A program made the position numbers and the translations under genes. The notes under the pieces are model-generated. The model saw only the letters and a program-made list of their open reading frames with translations, was not told the DNA's origin and ran no database searches. From positions 107,411 through 171,410 of the forward strand of contig JAFDVS010000077.1 in NCBI GenBank assembly GCA_018268935.1: a DNA stretch of 64,000 bases. Direction: 5' to 3'. This document shows, one piece after another, positions 60,069-64,000 of the stretch. The number at the start of each line of letters is the position of its first letter. Within the stretch, counting starts at the first letter, position 1. The DNA is from Acidobacteriota bacterium. GTDB lineage: Bacteria; Acidobacteriota; Terriglobia; Bryobacterales; Bryobacteraceae.

Positions 60069-61484
60069 ATGCTATTTGACGACTTGAGTGACATGCAGGA
60101 AGACGTACAGCCGATCGATGGTCCGCGCCAGGCAATGCGCCGGGAGCCGCCGCCGATGGACGCATTGAAGTTCGACATTCAGGACGATGTTCCCGAAGGC
60201 ACGCGGATCAAGGTGATCGGCGTGGGCGGGGCAGGCTCGAATGCCGTGGGCCGGATGTTCCGCCAGGGCATCCGCGGCGTGGAGTTTTACGTCGTCAACA
60301 CGGACAGACAGGCTTTGCATGCCTCACCGGTTCCCAACAAGCTGTTGATCGGGCACCGGGTGACGGGTGGACTGGGCGCAGGCTCTGATCCTGCCATGGG
60401 CAAGGAAGCCGCCATGGAAAGCACCAGCGAGATTCTGGAGATTCTCGATGGAGCGCAGATGGTCTTTGTCGCCGCGGGCATGGGTGGAGGCACCGGCACA
60501 GGCGCCGCGCCGATGATCGCTTCCTGGGCGCGTGAAATGAGCGCGCTCACGGTGGCCATTGTTACTACTCCGTTCACCTTTGAAGGCGCGCGCCGGAAGC
60601 GCATTGCGGAGAAGGGGATTGAGGAACTGGCGGAGACCGTTGATACTTTGATCCGGGTTCCGAACGAGAAACTGAAGACGCTGGTGCCGAAGGGGACGCC
60701 GCTGACGGAATCTTTCCGTGTCGCCGATGAAGTGCTGGAGCAGGCGGTGTCCGGGATCGCCGAGATCGTCAACACGGCTGGCATGATCAATCGAGACTTC
60801 TCCGACGTTCGCGCCATCATGCAGGGCATGGGCCGCGCGATGGTGGGTTGCGCTACGGCAAGCGGTGAGAACGCGATGATCGAGGCGGCTGAGAGGGCCG
60901 TAAACAGCCCGATGCTGGAAGAAGGCGAGATGCAGGGCGCGCGCGGGATGCTGATTCAAATCGTGGGATCGAGTCAGATTTCGCTCGACTCCGTCGACGA
61001 AGCGTGCATGCTGATCCAGGAAGCTGCCGGCAACGAAGACGTCAATTTGAATTTCGGTGTTTCCATTGATGAAGCGATGGAAGACCGGGTGAAGGTGACG
61101 GTGATTGCGACGGGATTCGAAGAGCGGCTTGAGCCGGAGCCTGTGCCGGCGCCACCTCCGCCTGTGGTGAAGGAAAGCTTCGTCCCGCCTCCCGCTCCTC
61201 TCCCACCTGCTCCGGTTGTGGAACCCGAACCGCCGCCTGTGCCGCAGACGTCGCGCGTGAGCTACTACACGGCTCCCGCGATTTCCGTGCCGCCGACGCT
61301 ACCCGTGGAGCCGGCGCCGGTTATCGAACCTGAACCTGAGCCAGTGTCTGTGGAGGAGATTGAACACGAGCACGCAATGGCCGCCGTGGCCAATGGGTCC
61401 TCGCATCTGGATGAACCGGCGAAGGTGATGGATGATCTGGATGTGCCCGCGTTCCTGCGTAAAGAACGGCGGTGGTGGTCGTAG
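60069..61484 (+). CDS. ftsZ: Cell division GTPase FtsZ
   Basis: A 471-residue tubulin homologue. The core begins at IKVIGVGGAGSNAV about residue 47, so there is an N-terminal extension of about 35 residues compared with E. coli. The tubulin signature GGGTGTGAAP and the T7-loop NRDFSDVRAIM are intact. A Pro/Glu-rich linker of about 110 residues leads to the conserved C-terminal peptide DLDVPAFLRK, which binds FtsA. The ATG at 60069 is ten bases beyond ftsA. It is the last gene of the cluster. Confidence 0.95.
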   Translation: MLFDDLSDMQEDVQPIDGPRQAMRREPPPMDALKFDIQDDVPEGTRIKVIGVGGAGSNAVGRMFRQGIRGVEFYVVNTDRQALHASPVPNKLLIGHRVTGGLGAGSDPAMGKEAAMESTSEILEILDGAQMVFVAAGMGGGTGTGAAPMIASWAREMSALTVAIVTTPFTFEGARRKRIAEKGIEELAETVDTLIRVPNEKLKTLVPKGTPLTESFRVADEVLEQAVSGIAEIVNTAGMINRDFSDVRAIMQGMGRAMVGCATASGENAMIEAAERAVNSPMLEEGEMQGARGMLIQIVGSSQISLDSVDEACMLIQEAAGNEDVNLNFGVSIDEAMEDRVKVTVIATGFEERLEPEPVPAPPPPVVKESFVPPPAPLPPAPVVEPEPPPVPQTSRVSYYTAPAISVPPTLPVEPAPVIEPEPEPVSVEEIEHEHAMAAVANGSSHLDEPAKVMDDLDVPAFLRKERRWWS

Positions 61485-61500
61485 TGAACGGCCGCTTGCT

Positions 61501-62688
61501 TCACGCGCGCGGCTCAGAAGCGGTGCCCATCCAGCCGAGAATCATCGCGACGGTGAGGAGAATGGCGCCTGTCCAGTAGGGGGCGCCGGGTCCCATCGTG
61601 TCGAATACTCCGCCTGCGTAGATTGGGCCCGCGACGCGAGTCAGGCTGAGCACGGATTGCGTCGAGCCCAAAAGCCAGCCTTGTTCGCGCGCACTGACTT
61701 TGTGCGACATCATGGCCATGTAGGCAGTGCTGGCGAAGCCTACGCCGGAGACACCGATGATGGCAAGCAGTAGTTGCGGCGTCGTCTGCGCAAAAGCCAC
61801 TCCGAGGAATCCGGCGATGAGCAGCCCCATGCCGAGCGTGGCGATCTTCTGCTCGCCCAGCACCGGATTGAGCCGCCGCACGAGCACCCCTTGGACCAGG
61901 GCTGCCAGCAAGCCGATATAGGCGAACACCCAGGCATTCTGTTGCGGCGTGTAGTGGAAGCGGATCAGGGTAAAGAGCGAGAAGTTGCTCTGCAGGCTGC
62001 TGAAGGCGAAGTTCAAAACAAAGATAGCGGACAACAGAAGCACCAGTTCCTTGCGCATCACCAGATCGATGAGCGGCCTGACCGGACTCAGTTCCGTCCA
62101 GTGGAAGGGCTTCTGGCGGCGCAGTTCAGGGTCGAGAGATTCGGGGAGGACGAAGTAGCCGAGGGTCGCGGTGATGAGGCCGAGAATGCCGGCGCCATAG
62201 GCGGGGGCATGCACGCTGATATTGCTGAGGAAGCCGCCCACGGCGGGCCCGATGACGAAACCCAATCCAAACGCCGCGCCGATCAAGCCGAAGTTTTTCG
62301 CACGGTCCTCGGGAGGAGTGACATCGGCGATGTAGGCCTGTGCGGTAGAGATGTTGCCGCCGGTGAACCCGTCGATGATGCGGGAGAGGAACATCACGGG
62401 AAGGGAAGTAGCAATGGCGAACAGAAAGTATCCGAAGGCTGAGCCGAGGATGCTGAGTAGCAACACGGGGCGGCGTCCATAGCGATCGGACAGCACGCCG
62501 AGTACGGGGCTGGCGACGAATTGAGCCGCGGAAAAGCTGGTGGACAGCAGGCCGATGGTAGTGGCGTCGGTGCGGAATTGCCGCACCAGATAGGGAATGA
62601 TGGGTAGCAGGATTCCTGCTCCCAGCAGATCCAAGAATACTGTCAGGAACAAGAAGGTGAGTGCCCTCTTGGACGGGGGCTTGGCCAC
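61501..62688 (-). CDS. TetA-like MFS drug:H+ antiporter family transporter
   Basis: A 395-residue inner-membrane protein with twelve predicted helices. Motif A GVLSDRYGRRPVLL between helices 2 and 3 and FLSRIIDGFTGGNISTAQAY in helix 4 match the 12-helix TetA group, but the substrate is not predictable. Translation starts at GTG 62688, two bases after the infB stop and without a ribosome site, so it is probably translationally coupled to infB. It is convergent with ftsZ across 16 bases. Confidence 0.88.
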   Translation of the reverse strand: MAKPPSKRALTFLFLTVFLDLLGAGILLPIIPYLVRQFRTDATTIGLLSTSFSAAQFVASPVLGVLSDRYGRRPVLLLSILGSAFGYFLFAIATSLPVMFLSRIIDGFTGGNISTAQAYIADVTPPEDRAKNFGLIGAAFGLGFVIGPAVGGFLSNISVHAPAYGAGILGLITATLGYFVLPESLDPELRRQKPFHWTELSPVRPLIDLVMRKELVLLLSAIFVLNFAFSSLQSNFSLFTLIRFHYTPQQNAWVFAYIGLLAALVQGVLVRRLNPVLGEQKIATLGMGLLIAGFLGVAFAQTTPQLLLAIIGVSGVGFASTAYMAMMSHKVSAREQGWLLGSTQSVLSLTRVAGPIYAGGVFDTMGPGAPYWTGAILLTVAMILGWMGTASEPRA

Positions 62689-62689
62689 T

Positions 62690-64000
62690 TTAGATCACCG
62701 CGGCTTGTTTCTCGGTAATGAAGGCTTCGATCACGTCGCCTGGTTTGATGTCGTTGTAGTTGTGAATGCCGATACCGCACTCATAACCCGTCTTCACTTC
62801 GCTTGCGTCGTCCTTGAAACGCTTGAGCGATGCAATCTTGCCGGTGAAGACCACCACGTTGTCGCGCAGCAGGCGCAACTGGCTGTCGCGCGTGATGCTG
62901 CCCTCGGTGACGTAGCAACCGGCGATGGTGCCCACCTTGGTGATGCGGAAGGTGTCGCGCACATCGGCGCGGCCCTTAAATGTTTCTTTGATCACCGGCT
63001 CCAGCAATCCGGCCATCGCCTTCTTCATCTCGTCGGTAAGTTCGTAGATGATGGTGTGGAGGCGGATGTCGACCTTTTCCTGCTCGGCGATCGCCGATGC
63101 GTTCTTGTCCGGCCGCACGTTGAAGCCAACGATGATGCCGTTTGAAGCCGAGGCTAGCAGCACGTCAGTTTCGGTGATGGCGCCAACGCCGGTGTGGAGC
63201 ACGCGCACGCGCACCTTATCCGTGCTGAGCTTCTGCAAGGCGTCGCTGAGCACTTCGCAGGTGCCGCCGACGTCCGCCTTGAGGATGATGTTGAGTTCCT
63301 TGATCTCGCCTTCCTTGAGGCTCATGGCGAGCGTTTCGAGGGTGACGCGGGCACCCTTCTTCATCTGCTCTTCGCGTTCCTTGGCTTCGCGATAGACAAC
63401 GATCTGCTTGGCCTTGGCCGTATCCGTCACCACCTGGAAGGTGTCACCGACCTCGGGTACTTCATCGAGGCCGAGTACTTCCACGGGCATGGATGGGCCG
63501 GCTTCCTTGAGCGCGTTGCCGCGGTCATCGAACATAGCGCGAACACGCGAGAATACAGAACCGCAGACGAAGTAATCGCCGACTCGGAGCGTACCCTTGC
63601 GCACCAGTACGGTGGCCACGGGGCCGCGTCCGCGATCGAGTTCGGCTTCGAGCACCGTGCCCACGGCGGGCCGATTCGGATTCGCCTTGAAGCTCTGCAT
63701 GTCGGTGACAAGCAGAATCATTTCGAGCAGCAGTTCGAGGTTCTGGCCGGTCTTGGCCGAGAGCGGAACTGTAACAGTGTCGCCGCCCCACTCTTCGGGC
63801 ATCAAGCCGTTCTCGGTGAGTTGCTGCTTAATGCGGTCTGGCTGAGCTTCGGGCTTGTCGATCTTGTTTACCGCGACAATGATGGGAACCTTGGCGGCGC
63901 GGGCGTGATCGATGGCTTCCTTGGTTTGCGGCATGACGCCGTCGTCGGCGGCTACGACAAGGATGACGATGTCCGTCACCTTGGCGCCGCGGGCGCGCAT
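62690..64000 (-). CDS. infB: Translation initiation factor IF-2, 3' part (5' end outside window)
   Basis: The last 436 residues of IF-2; the gene continues beyond the right edge. It starts in the GTPase domain after the G3 region (MRARGAKVTDIVILVVAADDG), with NKID (G4) and SAKTG (G5). Domain II (LDRGRGPVATVLVRKGTLRVGD), domain III and the C-terminal fMet-tRNA-binding domain (CYVTEGSITRDSQLRLLRD; GYECGIGIHNYNDI) follow. An ATG coincides with the window edge but is internal. In many bacteria infB follows nusA; that part is not visible. Confidence 0.96.
   Translation of the reverse strand: MRARGAKVTDIVILVVAADDGVMPQTKEAIDHARAAKVPIIVAVNKIDKPEAQPDRIKQQLTENGLMPEEWGGDTVTVPLSAKTGQNLELLLEMILLVTDMQSFKANPNRPAVGTVLEAELDRGRGPVATVLVRKGTLRVGDYFVCGSVFSRVRAMFDDRGNALKEAGPSMPVEVLGLDEVPEVGDTFQVVTDTAKAKQIVVYREAKEREEQMKKGARVTLETLAMSLKEGEIKELNIILKADVGGTCEVLSDALQKLSTDKVRVRVLHTGVGAITETDVLLASASNGIIVGFNVRPDKNASAIAEQEKVDIRLHTIIYELTDEMKKAMAGLLEPVIKETFKGRADVRDTFRITKVGTIAGCYVTEGSITRDSQLRLLRDNVVVFTGKIASLKRFKDDASEVKTGYECGIGIHNYNDIKPGDVIEAFITEKQAAVI

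Noticed and set aside
61485..61500. Possible terminator between ftsZ and the MFS gene
   Set aside because: GTGAA and TTCAC can pair across 11 bases, but the stem is short, contains both stop regions and has no T tract.
1..64000. CRISPR arrays, rRNA, tRNA, transposases, integrases
   Set aside because: None seen on either strand by eye. The only short tandem repeats are the ones listed, and none has spacer-like regular spacing.

Overview
The window looks like a high-GC Acidobacteriota chromosome, most likely of the Bryobacterales/Solibacter type. The pointers are three very large Oar-like TonB-dependent receptors with an N-terminal carboxypeptidase-regulatory-like domain, a sulfatase beside 'planctomycete-type' cytochrome genes (DUF1549/DUF1553, WD40, pre-peptidase domains), and a long division/cell-wall (dcw) cluster. 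The taxonomy is inferred from gene content only. I saw no rRNA, tRNA, CRISPR array or insertion sequence.

Layout. 1-5248: a tightly overlapping signalling operon made of a HAMP-GAF histidine kinase (cut by the left edge), a receiver-histidine kinase hybrid and a REC-PAS-GGDEF-EAL c-di-GMP protein. 5319-6015: two small envelope proteins. 6251-9823: TonB-dependent receptor 1. 9824-12015: an intergenic region with a triple CATCTGTGT-type repeat, a small acidobacterial hypothetical protein, and a four-helix membrane protein with a soluble N-terminal domain that may be an uncharacterised effector. 12018-17812: a three-gene minus-strand operon of secreted haem-motif/WD40/PPC proteins. 17842-28058: a second minus-strand run in which an NtrC-type regulator, a DUF6986-like aldolase, AddB, AddA and a sulfatase are spaced as one transcription unit. 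28064-29647: GtrA-like protein, CDP-alcohol phosphatidyltransferase and a small outer-membrane barrel. 29842-30177: a Tyr/Gly-rich secreted protein.

30174-43013 is the most interesting accessory region. Two regulator/receptor units face each other. A GntR-LacI hybrid repressor is divergent from receptor 2, an FAD oxidoreductase and an MFS organic-anion transporter. A GntR-FCD repressor is divergent from receptor 3 and a secreted Asp-box (sialidase-like) protein. The regulator-receptor gaps hold well-formed candidate operators: an 11-bp perfect tandem repeat inside a promoter at 31243-31271, and a symmetric palindrome at 42287-42322 in which TGTATACA is flanked by two outward-facing TTGACA hexamers. 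The inference is an inducible system for releasing, importing and oxidising one acidic sugar or similar glycan product.

43010-44567 carries an M28 peptidase and a Phd/VapC-type toxin-antitoxin pair whose PIN toxin has lost two expected acidic residues. 44800-61484 is a complete-looking dcw cluster (mraZ-rsmH-ftsL-ftsI-murE-murF-mraY-murD-ftsW-murG-murC-ftsQ-ftsA-ftsZ) without murB or ddl. 61501-64000 holds a TetA-like MFS exporter coupled to the 3' part of infB, which is cut by the right edge.

The + strand appears C-rich on the left and G-rich from about 26 kb onwards whatever the gene orientation, which suggests a replication-strand or rearrangement boundary near 18-26 kb.
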